The notes: a model not told the origin generated them from the sequence alone. Shown: positions 33,842 through 43,695, counted from the stretch's first letter. The stretch: DNA of 64,000 bases from Hormoscilla sp. GUM202 (GCA_005518205.2 RFFC02000012.1:121885-185884); one strand, 5' to 3'. Numbers and translations: made by a program.

Positions 33842-34332
33842 CTTTTTCTGGCAAAAATTGCTTCAGTAGTCCAATATTGGCAAAAGTTATCTTGAGTCAT
33901 TTTGTATTTGGTCCCTTCCCAAGGATCGCGAATAAGTACATATCCCAGATCGTCGAGTCCATCAACGATTATAAGATGTCCTATTCCGGCGCTTGTTTCC
34001 CACAACATAGCAAACCAGGAACCTGTAGTATTTAAGGTTTCTAGAAGTTGCTTTTCAGTAGCACCGGGTAGCTTTAATGGACCTCCTTCCCACTGTCGGG
34101 ACTCGTCCGATTCTAGGAGATTAAGAGCGCTAGCAAGTCCTTGGGAGCTGACTGGCGTACCTGTTAAGGCTTCAATGTCTGCTGGCTCGATATTAATTTT
34201 ACGATCTTTTAGCAGCATTTGTCCACAGGCAATTCCACAAGATAAGTCTCCTTGTTGCTGGATAACTGATGGATCGCTAATTTCGTCTATTACTGGCCAG
34301 TTACCACCGGCACCTGCAAGGTCGAGATACAT
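33838..34332 (-). CDS. Papain-fold (C39-like) cysteine protease or toxin-domain protein, copy A
   Basis: The 164-residue protein has a Cys-His-Asp triad in the expected order: LSCGIACGQMLL (Cys about 32), GHLIIVDGLDD (His about 117) and VLIRDPWEGTKYKM (Asp about 132). This resembles C39-like peptidases and the papain-fold toxin domains at the ends of polymorphic toxins. It is free-standing, with no signal peptide, pre-domain or ABC transporter nearby. About 45 percent of residues appear shared with 40177-40668 by eye. The start MYLDLAGAGGNWPVID has no strong ribosome site. Toxin, deamidase or protease function is inferred, not shown. Confidence 0.75.
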   Translation of the reverse strand: MYLDLAGAGGNWPVIDEISDPSVIQQQGDLSCGIACGQMLLKDRKINIEPADIEALTGTPVSSQGLASALNLLESDESRQWEGGPLKLPGATEKQLLETLNTTGSWFAMLWETSAGIGHLIIVDGLDDLGYVLIRDPWEGTKYKMTQDNFCQYWTTEAIFARKR

Positions 34333-34479
34333 TGATTGGCTTCCCTATTCATTGTCACACATATTCGAGTATAGGTGATAACGATCTAGGAACCGCAAGT
34401 GTAGCGTACTTTGGAAAATTTCCTGATTGTTAAAACCACTTGAATGCCAAACCTACGAAGTCTTGAAACCCGTCCTCGT

Positions 34480-35109
34480 TTAAATGTTCTGAATTTGAGT
34501 AATCAACCAAGCATATATCTGACTGCGACCCGTTGTCCGACCCCGCCGTAACACTTCTTCGAGTAAGCTAAATGGTAATGGGGGCAAAACTTGCGATCGG
34601 GCGATCGGGCGACTGCCACCAGATGCGATCGCGAACGCAATCAATTGAGCGTGATGTACATTGACAACCGAATATTCAGTAAAATTTAGTTGTTCGTAGA
34701 GCATGTGCTTGCTGCCAATATCATCAGCAAAAGATGTTTTGGCAATTTCGATAACCAGATCGGGAGGAGGATAAACATCTAGATCGACAACAGTTGCACC
34801 GGGGGGAATGATTTCTGCATTTGCACCGATATAGAAGGCAAGATATTCTCCCTCGCCTGCTTTCCGGAAAGTGCAGTTAGTGAGTCCCACCAAGGGAATG
34901 CCTTTGATGCCACTCAATAAAGCTACCGCATACCCGATCGAGAAGTTATCGTAGGAGCGATCGTAACCTTGGGGTGCCATTTCAATTCTTAGTTTTCCAT
35001 TGTAGTAATAGCATTTAGCATCTTGGAACTGCCGAACAGTTTGAAGGTAATCATCCCAAGTAGCTTGTACCCACGCTCTCGGCATCTGTCGGTAATTTGA
35101 TTTGGACAT
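34480..35109 (-). CDS. Uma2 family endonuclease-like protein
   Basis: This 209-residue protein is a divergent Uma2 subtype: ATWDDYLQTVRQFQDAKCYY, then the acidic-type YPPPDLVIEIAKTSFADD, in which PDL and EI carry the putative metal ligands. It continues LNFTEYSVVNVHHAQLIAFA and ends QIYAWLITQIQNI. It lies upstream of the papain-fold cassette A on the same strand, 150 bases away. Confidence 0.82.
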   Translation of the reverse strand: MSKSNYRQMPRAWVQATWDDYLQTVRQFQDAKCYYYNGKLRIEMAPQGYDRSYDNFSIGYAVALLSGIKGIPLVGLTNCTFRKAGEGEYLAFYIGANAEIIPPGATVVDLDVYPPPDLVIEIAKTSFADDIGSKHMLYEQLNFTEYSVVNVHHAQLIAFAIASGGSRPIARSQVLPPLPFSLLEEVLRRGRTTGRSQIYAWLITQIQNI

Positions 35110-35186
35110 TGCTCATATTACCTCTTATTCTCGCAGCCAATACCTTCACATCCTCAAAGCGCAAGTCGATACCTTATCGCATTATA

Positions 35187-35765
35187 TCATAGACTCAACC
35201 AACCAAACAGGTCCCTAACGGACAATTGTAAATCGCTGTGGAGGTGAGATAAACATTCAGGTAGAGGAAGTCGATCCTGGGGGCGATCGAATAGCTGGGG
35301 TTGTTCTCCGGGTGCAAATACCAAAACTAATTCTTCATTGGGATCTATTAACCAACCCAACTCCGTACCATTGTTAAGACAATGGAGAATATTTCGAGTA
35401 ACCCTCATTTGACTTTGGTCGGGAGAGAGAATTTCTATAGTCCAGTCTGGATAAGTTTCAAAACGATTCTGTATCCGACCAGATGCTTGACGGGGAATGC
35501 GTTCCCACAAAAAAACTGCCACATCTGGAACAATTGACGCCCCAGCAAAAGTACAGCGCAATTCTGGAAAAGCGTAAGCAATTTTGGGGTTCTCGGTAAC
35601 TCGGTTGATTCTGCTACAAAGCTTACTTTGAAGTAGACTATGCTCTCCTTGTGGCATGGGTTTCAGCAATTTTTCTCCATTGATGTACTCGGAAGCAGGT
35701 TTAGTCTCTGGAAGTTCCTGGAACTGCTCTAATGTCAGTTTAGCTGAAATTATTGTTGTTGTCAC
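35187..35765 (-). CDS. Uma2 family endonuclease-like protein
   Basis: This 192-residue paralogue of 28994-29557 has KLTLEQFQELPETKPASEYI, PMPQGEHSLLQSKL, SIVPDVAVFLWERIPRQ and WTIEILSPDQSQMRV. It starts with GTG at 35765. It precedes another Uma2 gene on the same strand by 77 bases. Confidence 0.85.
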   Translation of the reverse strand: MTTTIISAKLTLEQFQELPETKPASEYINGEKLLKPMPQGEHSLLQSKLCSRINRVTENPKIAYAFPELRCTFAGASIVPDVAVFLWERIPRQASGRIQNRFETYPDWTIEILSPDQSQMRVTRNILHCLNNGTELGWLIDPNEELVLVFAPGEQPQLFDRPQDRLPLPECLSHLHSDLQLSVRDLFGWLSL

Positions 35766-35842
35766 AATCGTCTTCCCCCCTGTAATTCTCTCTCTTCAAT
35801 TCCCTCTCTTCGCTGTTAGCCCGCCGGCGCAGCGCCGCGTTA

Positions 35843-35893
35843 CCAGGCGGGAGCCAGGTTTCGAGGCGCCAAGTCGGTTTTAACCGACTAATA
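35843..35893. repeat. 51-bp dispersed repeat, copy 2
   Basis: Identical to 90-140. It lies between a Uma2 gene and a DUF433 gene, in the place where a toxin gene would be expected behind the DUF433 antitoxin. A hairpin, GGCGCAGCGCC, is just upstream. Confidence 0.8.
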
Positions 35894-35963
35894 ACATAAT
35901 ATCATAATGCTTAGATTAATTGTATTTTACCTTGGTCGGGTTTGGTTGAGGCACGAACCCAAC

Positions 35964-36338
35964 CTACGGCGCGATCGCTGACACATCCTCTTTAACTTTC
36001 TCCTGAAGCATTTTCCGAAACTCGGGGGCATCATAACCAGCACCCATGGCTTTCAGTTCTCCTTTGAGACGCCAAATCTCTTCTTCCGACTGGGCAATCT
36101 CTCGATCGACCTCCGACTGATGCGTATAATAATAGCTAAAAGCTGCATAAACCTGAGCCAGAGAGAGTTCCGGATGCTGAAAATAAATTTCTTCTGGACT
36201 CCAACCGTGAGCCTGTTTCTCCTGAATTAGCATGGAAATGCGTATTCTGGTATTGGCTATCTTGGCTCTCCCCCGATCGTCAAATTCTAGGTAGGGCCAA
36301 GATACTGTCTTTGGTTCCAATTTTACTGTATTACTCAT
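35964..36338 (-). CDS. DUF433 domain antitoxin-like protein, solitary
   Basis: This 124-residue protein has the DUF433 winged-helix pattern GRAKIANTRIRISMLIQEKQ, GWSPEEIYFQHPELSLAQVY and AAFSYYYTH, then a charged C-terminal helix. DUF433 proteins usually act as antitoxins (VapB45-like) of DUF5615 PIN-like toxins. No toxin follows; the 200 bases downstream hold a dispersed repeat. It may regulate in trans or be an orphan. Confidence 0.78.
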   Translation of the reverse strand: MSNTVKLEPKTVSWPYLEFDDRGRAKIANTRIRISMLIQEKQAHGWSPEEIYFQHPELSLAQVYAAFSYYYTHQSEVDREIAQSEEEIWRLKGELKAMGAGYDAPEFRKMLQEKVKEDVSAIAP

Positions 36339-36527
36339 CTTCTTTTATTCTCCATTATCCATTTTTGCGCGATCGCCTTGGACTCCATTATACCTTTGAT
36401 TGCATTTAATCATCACCTCCGCATATTTTACCTTGGTCCGGTTGGGTTGGTTACCCGACGGTCGGTGCGATCGCTTCGGTGCTGGGATTGAGTTTCTCAG
36501 CACAACGACTTTACCGGCGATCGCACC

Positions 36528-36911
36528 TCAGACATCATCATCACGACTTGTGGTGAGTGGTAGGTAAACAATCTGGTCTTGATATTCACCTGCAAATGAA
36601 GCCTTCGCAATCACACTCAATTCCTCAAGGTTTCTACCTATGCTTAAATCAGAGTTGAGAATAAAAATTCCTGGCACGTGACGACCTTGAGCGATATGAT
36701 CGCGTAAATGTACAGGCATAGATTTGCGGTTATTCGTCACCAAGATAAAGTCATACTCTTCACACCAAAGCAGAATTTCTGGGTCTAATGTGCCTCTGGG
36801 AGGAACTTTAGGTTCTCCAACTGCCCGCACCACTAACTCAGGAGCCCGTCGCCGCAGTTGACTGGGATAAAGCGGATTAACATTTTCATCCATCAGATAT
36901 TTTAACGCCAT
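36528..36911 (-). CDS. DUF5615 PIN-like toxin
   Basis: The 127-residue protein begins ALKYLMDENVNPLYPSQLRR, with DEN as the PIN-type acidic motif, and has EILLWCEEYDFILVTNNRKS, where the D and TNNR positions complete the DUF5615 active site. It overlaps the DUF433 antitoxin gene by 26 bases on the same strand. It is probably an RNase toxin, by family inference. No disruption is seen. Confidence 0.85.
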   Translation of the reverse strand: MALKYLMDENVNPLYPSQLRRRAPELVVRAVGEPKVPPRGTLDPEILLWCEEYDFILVTNNRKSMPVHLRDHIAQGRHVPGIFILNSDLSIGRNLEELSVIAKASFAGEYQDQIVYLPLTTSRDDDV

Positions 36912-37239
36912 TTGCCTGTTTCATTGCTCTTTGTGCGTCTAGAAATTTCTGTAGTCTGGCAGTTGCTGGGTGCGGGTTCAACGCTTGAGCTTTACGTTGC
37001 TGGTGTCCCCACTCTAACCAGTCGGCAATATACTTGCTAACTGCTTCTTTGTTGTGCAGATAATACAGAATCGTCGCATATACTTGTTCTCGGGTAAGTG
37101 ATGTATATATTTGAGCGATTTCCTCTGGGGTTCTGGCTCGATAGATATACTCATGCAGGATCGTTTCAATCCCTATCCGCGAACCTTTCAGTCGAATATC
37201 ATCTTCTGCCAAAAAGTTGAAGTAATCTTCTAGTTGCAT
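36886..37239 (-). CDS. DUF433 domain antitoxin
   Basis: The protein of about 117 residues reads MQLEDYFNFLAEDDIRLKGS, RIGIETILHEYIYRARTPEE and REQVYATILYYLHN, the DUF433 fold. ATG 37239 is chosen because the fold begins there and GGATGATGG lies upstream; a longer start at 37296 would add 19 residues. The 3' end overlaps the DUF5615 toxin gene, the normal order for this toxin-antitoxin type. Confidence 0.82.
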   Translation of the reverse strand: MQLEDYFNFLAEDDIRLKGSRIGIETILHEYIYRARTPEEIAQIYTSLTREQVYATILYYLHNKEAVSKYIADWLEWGHQQRKAQALNPHPATARLQKFLDAQRAMKQANGVKISDG

Positions 37240-37444
37240 TTTTCCATCATCCTTCAAATCTTGGATCCCGTTTCGCGCGATCGCCATCTCCTCCATTATA
37301 CCTTTGATGGCATTGAATAATCACCTCCGTTTATTTTACCTTGGTCGGGTTGGGTTTCGTGCGGAAACCCAACCTACGGCGCTACGAACCCGGAAGCCGT
37401 AAAGTGTGTCTTACGACGAACGGCGCGATCGCATCCATGATACC

Positions 37445-37576
37445 TTACGATCGCCTTTTTGCCTTGAACATTCTCTCCAGACTCAGGCCCACCACGCCCA
37501 ATGTTACCAGTCCCACTCCACCCCATTGCCTCAGTTGCAATCTTTCCCCGATCGCTGCTTCTGATTCACAATTCAT
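37445..37576 (-). pseudogene. C-terminal remnant of a membrane protein (EamA/DMT-like?)
   Basis: The minus strand reads GERLQLRQWGGVGLVTLGVV then GLSLERMFKAKRRS and stop. This resembles the last helix and basic tail of EamA-type drug/metabolite transporters. A stop precedes the fragment, so only the end of a gene remains. The match is short. Confidence 0.4.
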
Positions 37577-37587
37577 CAGTTACAGAA

Positions 37588-37848
37588 TCATGTCTCCCGA
37601 TCGACCTCTTGTTGCAGCCATTCATCTACAGGTTCTCCATCTCGACGCTGCAATTCAATTTTTATCTGCATCACTTCTTGGGAGCCTGGGGGTGCTGGTT
37701 GCTGATGAAAGATGATCTCGTAATCTGCTGGATCTTGATTGCGTTCTCGCAACCAATCTTGTACCTTCGTTGTTGCGAAGAAGGATTGCCCTTCCAGGAA
37801 CATACGAGTAATTTGCATTTGCAGGGTATAGGGGGTATAACGTGCCAT
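37588..37848 (-). CDS. Small conserved hypothetical protein
   Basis: This 86-residue hydrophilic protein (MARYTPYTLQMQITRMFLEG, then FFATTKVQDWLRERNQDPAD and EWLQQEVDRET) has a helical, charged composition. I cannot assign a family. It stands alone on the minus strand, 12 bases upstream of the transporter remnant. Confidence 0.6.
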   Translation of the reverse strand: MARYTPYTLQMQITRMFLEGQSFFATTKVQDWLRERNQDPADYEIIFHQQPAPPGSQEVMQIKIELQRRDGEPVDEWLQQEVDRET

Positions 37849-38181
37849 GTTCTTAAAATGCGATCGTCAACTCTATACGACTGACAACATGAGCTGTCTC
37901 ACCTATCATAACATCAAATCTCCGATGCAACCAATTAAGCCCGCGCAGGCGGGCTTAGTTCATGTAGCCCAACCCTTTAGGGTTGGGCGAAGAATGTCCG
38001 TGACTTCTTGCCTTTTTTCGCCATAAATTGCTTTTGATTCGTAGCTGGCCGTGATTTTGCGCACGATCGACCCAAATCTGGCAATGACTATTTCTCTCTC
38101 ATCCGTGCCAATGTTTTCATACACTTCTCCCGCTTTCTCTGGATATAGCTTGTATTATCTCAATCTGGTGGGCGATGGGCA
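37849..38181. other. Intergenic region with double-hairpin repeat
   Basis: No gene. At 37938-37990 there are AAGCCCGCGCAGGCGGGCTT and CCCAACCCTTTAGGGTTGGG, a member of the double-hairpin family in inverted order. It could end the transcript of the alkylation-repair gene that follows on the minus strand. Confidence 0.55.
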
Positions 38182-39040
38182 TCACCTTTCGATCGCCCGT
38201 TGCTTTGGAAACCTAGAATCTTGTTTGTTGATAGTTCTGAGGCCATGCTTAACAATCCAATTAGTTTCTTGAGTCGGTGATTCTTGTTGCCAACGTACAC
38301 AAGTACTAATTACCCAGTTTGGACGAGATTTACTGGCATCATTTAACCAATTACCCACCGAACGCTGTACGTACTTGCTTGGATCCGATCGCACAAATTC
38401 CAAGATAGTTAAACCTAGTTCGGGATTTTCTTTCAACGCTGGAATATGTTTGCACCAAACTCCTCTGGGTCGAGTTGCTTCTACAGCGCAGCGTCGAATA
38501 TTAGGATCTTCGTTTTTCACCCAGGGAATGAGTAACTCGAAGCTTTTTGGTAAATCTTCAATCAGATAAGGTCGCAGGAAATACCAGGCATATTCTTTGA
38601 CAGACATATTCCGATCTGTTGCAAACCTACGCATCACTTGCAACCTTTTCGGCAAAGATAAACGTTTGTTATATGAAATGCTGCAAGCACTCAAGGACCC
38701 GATCTTGTCTGAAGTATGATTTGCCAGTGCTTCAAACACTGCATCCCGGTTGTCACATTCCTCCAAAATATTAAAAATAGTTTCGCCAAATCCCTTAAGT
38801 TGCTCGATCGCGCTTCCATCTTTAAATTTGAGAGCCTCCCGATCGATCGAGATACCGATCGCAACCTATTTCCACAAGAACATTGCCAAGCAAGGTTTGG
38901 ATGTCAATAGCCAACCATTCCATGAGATTGACAGACTCTATTTTTCCTTGATGGAGTGCTTTTAATACCTCATCGGGAATTTCCGAAAGCTTCCTGGCGC
39001 CTTTTCGCTCCTTAAGTTTTTCAATTTGTAATGAATTCAT
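38182..39040 (-). pseudogene. DNA alkylation repair (AlkD-like HEAT-repeat) protein, frameshifted
   Basis: The gene starts MNSLQIEKLKERKGARKLSE and IESVNLMEWLAIDIQTLLGN. The frame is lost near 38865, where one frame ends DRYLDRSGGSQI. Another frame carries on IDREALKFKDGSAIEQLKGF through EECDNRDAVFEALANH to NIRRCAVEATRPRGVWCKHI and VQRSVGNWLNDASK, features of AlkD-like HEAT-repeat glycosylases. Only one frameshift separates the halves of about 280 residues. It would remove alkylated bases by flipping-free recognition in the family. Confidence 0.85.
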
Positions 39041-39176
39041 CTTTTGGCAATGTTAGATTATTGGAAATTGGGAGTACCCGATCTATTCACAGGTTAAGCT
39101 GTTATCATAATCTGGTGGGCGATGCCTGATGGGCGATGCCCACCCTACTAACTCTCCCTCTTTATAACAGAGTACC

Positions 39177-39794
39177 ATGACACAATCTCAACACAAACCC
39201 ATAACCTTTGACGATTTCATCGCCTGGTACCCAGAGAATTCAGAACATCGCTACGAACTACACAACGGAGTTATTATTGAGATGCCGAAACCAAGGGGTA
39301 AACATTCAGAAATTGCGGGATTCCTCAGCCTAGAACTAGGTCTTCAGTGCCGTAGCAGTCAATTATCTTGCTTTATTCCCAAAGAATCGGTCGTTAAACC
39401 ATTTCGCGACTTTGCTGGATACGAACCTGATGTCATTGTCCTGGACAGGCATTCTGTCAGCAAGGAATCTCGCTGGGAGACGGAATCTATTATTACCATG
39501 GGTGAATCTGTCAGTCTTATTGTGGAAGTAGTAAGTACCAATTGGCGGGATGACTATTTTTTCAAAGCTGGAGATTATGAAGAAATGGGGATCTCTGAAT
39601 ATTGGATCGTTGACTACCTGGCATTGGGTGGCAGGCGGTTTATTGGCAACCCCAAGCAACCGACTATTTCTGTATATCAACTTGTAGACGGGGAGTACAA
39701 AGTCAGTCAATTTCGGGGAAATAACCCCATTGAATCTCCAGCTTTTCCCGAATTTAATTTGACTGTCGAACATATTTTTCGCGCTGGCAATTAA
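39177..39794 (+). CDS. Uma2 family endonuclease-like protein
   Basis: This 205-residue Uma2 protein has TFDDFIAWYPENSEHRYELH, YEPDVIVLDRHS and SLIVEVVSTNWRDDYFFKAG, then ISEYWIVDYLALG, where the central YEPDV and EVVS carry the acidic ligands. It is convergent with papain cassette B, 60 bases apart, mirroring the Uma2 gene at 32964 next to cassette A. A GTGGGCGATGCCCAC hairpin unit lies on either side of it. Confidence 0.88.
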   Translation: MTQSQHKPITFDDFIAWYPENSEHRYELHNGVIIEMPKPRGKHSEIAGFLSLELGLQCRSSQLSCFIPKESVVKPFRDFAGYEPDVIVLDRHSVSKESRWETESIITMGESVSLIVEVVSTNWRDDYFFKAGDYEEMGISEYWIVDYLALGGRRFIGNPKQPTISVYQLVDGEYKVSQFRGNNPIESPAFPEFNLTVEHIFRAGN

Positions 39795-39853
39795 AATCTT
39801 TGCTTGTTTTTATCGTAATCTGGTGGGCGATGCCCACCCTACGATCACTCCCA

Positions 39854-40180
39854 TCACCTTTTGAGCCCAGGTTGCTTTGGAAAAAGTTTCTGCATCGCGA
39901 TCGCCTCTTCAGCGGTCAATAAAGTCCCTACATGAGCTGGAAATTCAACCCTTTTACCTAAATATATTTCTCCCACCAATTCCCCGACTTTAGCTGATAT
40001 CTGTTGATTAAATCTAAAAAATTGACAGAATTGATCGTCACCGCTGACAACAAAGAATGGTTCTTGCTGAGGACGATCGACTGTGAAGGTAAATTGCTTC
40101 GGCGAGTCCCCTATTGACATGAAAACGCTAAATTCATTCGTTCCTGCTGTCTGCTGAATTAAAAATACGCTTGCATTCAT
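39854..40180 (-). CDS. Small partner protein of the papain-fold cassette, copy B
   Basis: The 108-residue protein begins MNASVFLIQQTAGTNEFSVF and contains FFRFNQQISAKVGELVGEIY, aligning with the partner in copy A. Its ATG overlaps the papain-fold stop (ATGA), so it is translationally coupled. There is no signal peptide. Immunity or chaperone function is inferred only from position. Confidence 0.7.
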   Translation of the reverse strand: MNASVFLIQQTAGTNEFSVFMSIGDSPKQFTFTVDRPQQEPFFVVSGDDQFCQFFRFNQQISAKVGELVGEIYLGKRVEFPAHVGTLLTAEEAIAMQKLFPKQPGLKR

Positions 40181-40668
40181 GAGTTAGGCTCCAGATAAAT
40201 TCCTCTTGTAGTCCAGTAATTTAAGAACTCTTCTTTCTCCATTTTATATCTTGTCTGATTCCAAGGATCTCGAATCTTTACAAATCCTAGATCGTCGAAA
40301 CCATCGACAACAACTAGGTGAGCAATAGGATTGCCAAATTCCTTCATTTCTGCTGCCCAGGATCCTTTAGCTATTAACCTGTCAAGCATAGCAGACATAT
40401 CGTCGGATACAAAATTCCCGCCGCGCCACAGGCCAATATTACTCCGATCGATCTGGTTAAGTACGCGAGCTAGATACGCAACATCTACGGGAACGCCTGT
40501 TTCATATGCAATTATAGACTGAGCGACATCATTAACTCCTCGATCGCGGAGCAACATTTCACCACAGGCGGGACCGCAAGACAAGCTGTCTTGCTGCTGC
40601 ACGACCGTCGGATCGATCGCCTCATCAATAACTCGCCAATTTCCACCAGCACCAGAAAGTTCTTGCAT
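40177..40668 (-). CDS. Papain-fold (C39-like) cysteine protease or toxin-domain protein, copy B
   Basis: The 163-residue homologue of 33838-34332 has GAGGNWRVIDEAIDPTVVQQ, LSCGPACGEMLL (Cys about 31), AHLVVVDGFDDLGF (His about 118) and VKIRDPWNQTRYKM (Asp about 133). The triad order Cys-His-Asp is preserved, and the length matches copy A. No leader or transporter is nearby. The conserved GGNW...VQQQ...SCGxACG block suggests a defined family close to papain-fold polymorphic toxins. Confidence 0.75.
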   Translation of the reverse strand: MQELSGAGGNWRVIDEAIDPTVVQQQDSLSCGPACGEMLLRDRGVNDVAQSIIAYETGVPVDVAYLARVLNQIDRSNIGLWRGGNFVSDDMSAMLDRLIAKGSWAAEMKEFGNPIAHLVVVDGFDDLGFVKIRDPWNQTRYKMEKEEFLNYWTTRGIYLEPNS

Positions 40669-40751
40669 ATTCCGCTTATGTCAGTGACATTCTACCCTAC
40701 ATCGGTTGGGTTTCGTGCGGAAACCCAACCTACGATTATGCCTAAGCCCCC

Positions 40752-40785
40752 CCTCGTTCCCAGGCTCAGCCTGGGAACGCAAGGG
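40752..40785. repeat. CGTTCCCAGGC palindrome behind alaS
   Basis: CTCGTTCCCAGGCTCAGCCT(GGGAACG) is a near-perfect hairpin. The same core is translated inside the CHAT protein (59400-59424) as FPGSAWER. A downstream GGGGGGG stretch follows. Confidence 0.8.
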
Positions 40786-40808
40786 GGGGTTGGGGGGGGG
40801 ATCCGCAA

Positions 40809-43436
40809 CTATTGCAAGCTTTCTAATAACTGCTTGCGGGCAGTATCTAAAGCTTGTTTCAGCTTACTGGGATCCCGTCCCCCAGCTTGAGCCAGGTTCG
40901 GGCGTCCTCCCCCTCCTCCGCCACAGATTTTCGCTATTTCGCCAATGAATTTCCCTGCTTGCAATCCTTTCTGGCTCACCTCTTTGCTGAATGCTGCTAC
41001 TAAACTCACTTTTTCGCTTTCGGGCACCGATCCTAATACTACCGCGCCACTTCCCAGTTTTTGCAGCAATGTTTCTGCTGATTTCTTCAATGATGCTGCA
41101 TCCACATCCATCTGCGCTACTATGATTTGGTAACTCCCTACTGTCTCTGCTGTCCTCAATAATTGCTCCGATTTCCCGATCGCCAATTCCTGCTTGACTG
41201 CTTCTAACTCTTTTTGCGTCGCTTTCAGTTCGTTTTGCAAGTTGATTATCCGATCGGGCAATTCTTCGGGTTTCGCTTTCAGGCGATCGCCCAATTCCCG
41301 GACCACCTTATCTCGCACCTGCAAGTATTCTAGCACGGAACCTCCCGCCACGGCTTCGATCCGACGTATCCCCGATGCTATCCCGGTTTCGGAGATGATT
41401 TTGAACAAGCCGATTTCGGCGGTATTCTGGACGTGGGTTCCCCCGCACAGTTCCATCGATACTCCCGGATAGTCCACCACTCGCACTTCGGCACCGTATT
41501 TTTCCCCGAACATCGCGATCGCACCTTTCTCCTTAGCTTGGGCGATGGGCATCACGGCTATTTCAGCCTCGTGACCCTCGGCGATCCAAGTATTAATTCG
41601 ATCTTCTATCTGCTGTAATTCTTCGGGGGTGACCGGACGCCCGCAGTTGAAGTCAAACCGCAATCGATCGAAGTCTACCAGAGAACCTGCCTGGGAGATT
41701 GATGCATCGACAATTTTCCTCAAGGCTGCTTGTAACAAATGGGTTGCAGTATGATTTGCTTGGGCCCGGCGGCGACAGACCCGATCGATCTGGGCCGTCA
41801 CCCGATCGCCCACATTGAGGGTTCCCCGTTCTATCCGTCCCACATGCACGAAGAAATGGGATTCTTTTTGCACGTCTGATATGCTGACCAGAACTTCATC
41901 CCCCGACAGGTATCCCCGATCGCCTATTTGTCCCCCGGATTCGGCATAGAATGGAGTTTCCGATAGCAGGACTTGCACTTCCTCTCCTGCCCGGGCCTTT
42001 TCTACGGAAACGCCATTTACCAAAATCGCTTCTACTCGCCCGATCGCGCCCACTTGAGAATAACCCAGAAACTCCGTCCCGCCGATCTGTTCGGCTAACT
42101 TGTCCAGAGAACCTTGTACAGTCAAGTCAATAGTTTCATGGGCGTCTTGGGAACGCTGGCGCTGCTTGGCCATTTCCTCCTCGAACCCGGCAGTATCTAC
42201 GGTCAAACCCCGTTCTTCGGCAATCTCCTGAGTCAGTTCCAAGGGGAAACCATAGGTATCGTAGAGGATAAAAGCATCGACTCCGGAAATCTGTTGGGGA
42301 TTTTTCGCTAAAATCTCTGCTAGTAGCTTCTCCCCCCGTTCCAGGGTCTCCAGAAACCGCACCTCTTCCCGTTGCAGTTCCCCCTTCACCATATCTGCAC
42401 CCTGGCGCACATTGGGATAGACTGCTTCCTCCAGGGCGATCGCCGTTTCAGCGACCTGAGTAGTAAACTCCCCAGTAATGCCCAGCAACCGTCCGTGGCG
42501 CACCACCCGCCGAATTAACCTGCGCAACACGTAACCCCTGCCGATATTAGAAGCGGTGACCCCATCAGCGATCAGATGCACCACGGCCCGGACGTGGTCG
42601 CCGATCACCTTCAGAGAAACTTGCGTCTTGGCATCACATTTACTATAGTCAATGCCTGCAATCTCTGCCGCCGTCTTCACGATCGGGAAGATCGAGTCCG
42701 TTTCATAGTTATTGGGGACCTGTTGCAGGATCTGGGCCATCCTCTCCAACCCCATCCCCGTGTCGATGTTTTGCTTCTCCAGGGGGGTGAGGTTCCCCTC
42801 GCTGTCCCGGTTGTACTGCATGAACACCAAGTTATAGAACTCTATGAACCGGGTGTCATCCTCCAAGTCGATGTTCTCGTCCCCCAGTTCCGGGTGAAAG
42901 TCGTAGTATATTTCCGAACAGGGACCGCAAGGGCCAGTCGGACCCGAGGCCCAGAAGTTATCCTCTTCTCCCATCCGTTGAATGCGATGTGCTGGGAGGC
43001 CTATTCGATCTCGCCAGATGGCAAATGCTTCGTCGTCGGACTCGAACACGCTGACTACTAGGCGATCGGGCGGTAACTGGAACAGTTGGGTCGATAACTC
43101 CCAGGCCCAGGCGATCGCCTCAGACTTAAAATAATCTCCAAAGCTGAAGTTACCCAGCATCTCAAAGAAAGTGTGGTGTCTGGCAGTGCGACCCACATTT
43201 TCGATATCGTTAGTGCGGATACATTTTTGGGAAGTGGTGGCCCGAGGCACTGGCGCAGGGCGCTGTCCCAGGAATATGGGCTTAAATTGTAGCATCCCGG
43301 CGATGGTGAGCAGCACCGTCGAGTCTTCCGGCACCAAGGAGGCGCTGGGGAGGATTTTATGCGAGCGCTGCTGGTAGAATTCCAGGAACTTGGCTCTTAT
43401 TTCGCTACCGCTGAGGTATGGCGCTGGTGAAGACAT
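40809..43436 (-). CDS. alaS: Alanine--tRNA ligase
   Basis: AlaRS charges tRNA-Ala and edits mischarged Ser and Gly. The 875 residues contain the class II core ([20 protein letters not shown], then [20 protein letters not shown]), the editing domain with [13 protein letters not shown] and MELCGGTH, and the C-terminal DHHA1 region ending [21 protein letters not shown] precedes the ATG. The gene is intact and is flanked by the accessory island. On its downstream side a CGTTCCCAGGC palindrome (about 40755-40781) may act as terminator. Confidence 0.97.
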   Translation of the reverse strand: MSSPAPYLSGSEIRAKFLEFYQQRSHKILPSASLVPEDSTVLLTIAGMLQFKPIFLGQRPAPVPRATTSQKCIRTNDIENVGRTARHHTFFEMLGNFSFGDYFKSEAIAWAWELSTQLFQLPPDRLVVSVFESDDEAFAIWRDRIGLPAHRIQRMGEEDNFWASGPTGPCGPCSEIYYDFHPELGDENIDLEDDTRFIEFYNLVFMQYNRDSEGNLTPLEKQNIDTGMGLERMAQILQQVPNNYETDSIFPIVKTAAEIAGIDYSKCDAKTQVSLKVIGDHVRAVVHLIADGVTASNIGRGYVLRRLIRRVVRHGRLLGITGEFTTQVAETAIALEEAVYPNVRQGADMVKGELQREEVRFLETLERGEKLLAEILAKNPQQISGVDAFILYDTYGFPLELTQEIAEERGLTVDTAGFEEEMAKQRQRSQDAHETIDLTVQGSLDKLAEQIGGTEFLGYSQVGAIGRVEAILVNGVSVEKARAGEEVQVLLSETPFYAESGGQIGDRGYLSGDEVLVSISDVQKESHFFVHVGRIERGTLNVGDRVTAQIDRVCRRRAQANHTATHLLQAALRKIVDASISQAGSLVDFDRLRFDFNCGRPVTPEELQQIEDRINTWIAEGHEAEIAVMPIAQAKEKGAIAMFGEKYGAEVRVVDYPGVSMELCGGTHVQNTAEIGLFKIISETGIASGIRRIEAVAGGSVLEYLQVRDKVVRELGDRLKAKPEELPDRIINLQNELKATQKELEAVKQELAIGKSEQLLRTAETVGSYQIIVAQMDVDAASLKKSAETLLQKLGSGAVVLGSVPESEKVSLVAAFSKEVSQKGLQAGKFIGEIAKICGGGGGGRPNLAQAGGRDPSKLKQALDTARKQLLESLQ

Positions 43437-43695
43437 GACCTTTCTCCCTATGTCGATCGCTTACTATAACGACATTCAACATCTTATATTGTTACCAGGG
43501 CATCGCCCACCATCGGGTCGCGCCGACCAAGCTTGAAACCGTTTGGGGCGAGAATGTAGGCACCCCAACCAATATTTCGCAAAGAAACCCGGTTTCTGGC
43601 GATCGCCAGTCCGCCCCCGCCGCCCCCTGGAGCCCCTTTCCCTGCGCCCGAGTTCCCTGCGAGTTCCCTTCCCCAACCTTACCGATACGCCCTCT

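Noticed and set aside
40706..40948. 80-residue frame containing FPGSAWER
   Set aside because: It is the translation of an intergenic CGTTCCCAGGC palindrome plus DNA antisense to alaS.
42576..43061. 161-residue frame opposite alaS
   Set aside because: It is an antisense shadow of the intact alanyl-tRNA synthetase gene, with no family features.
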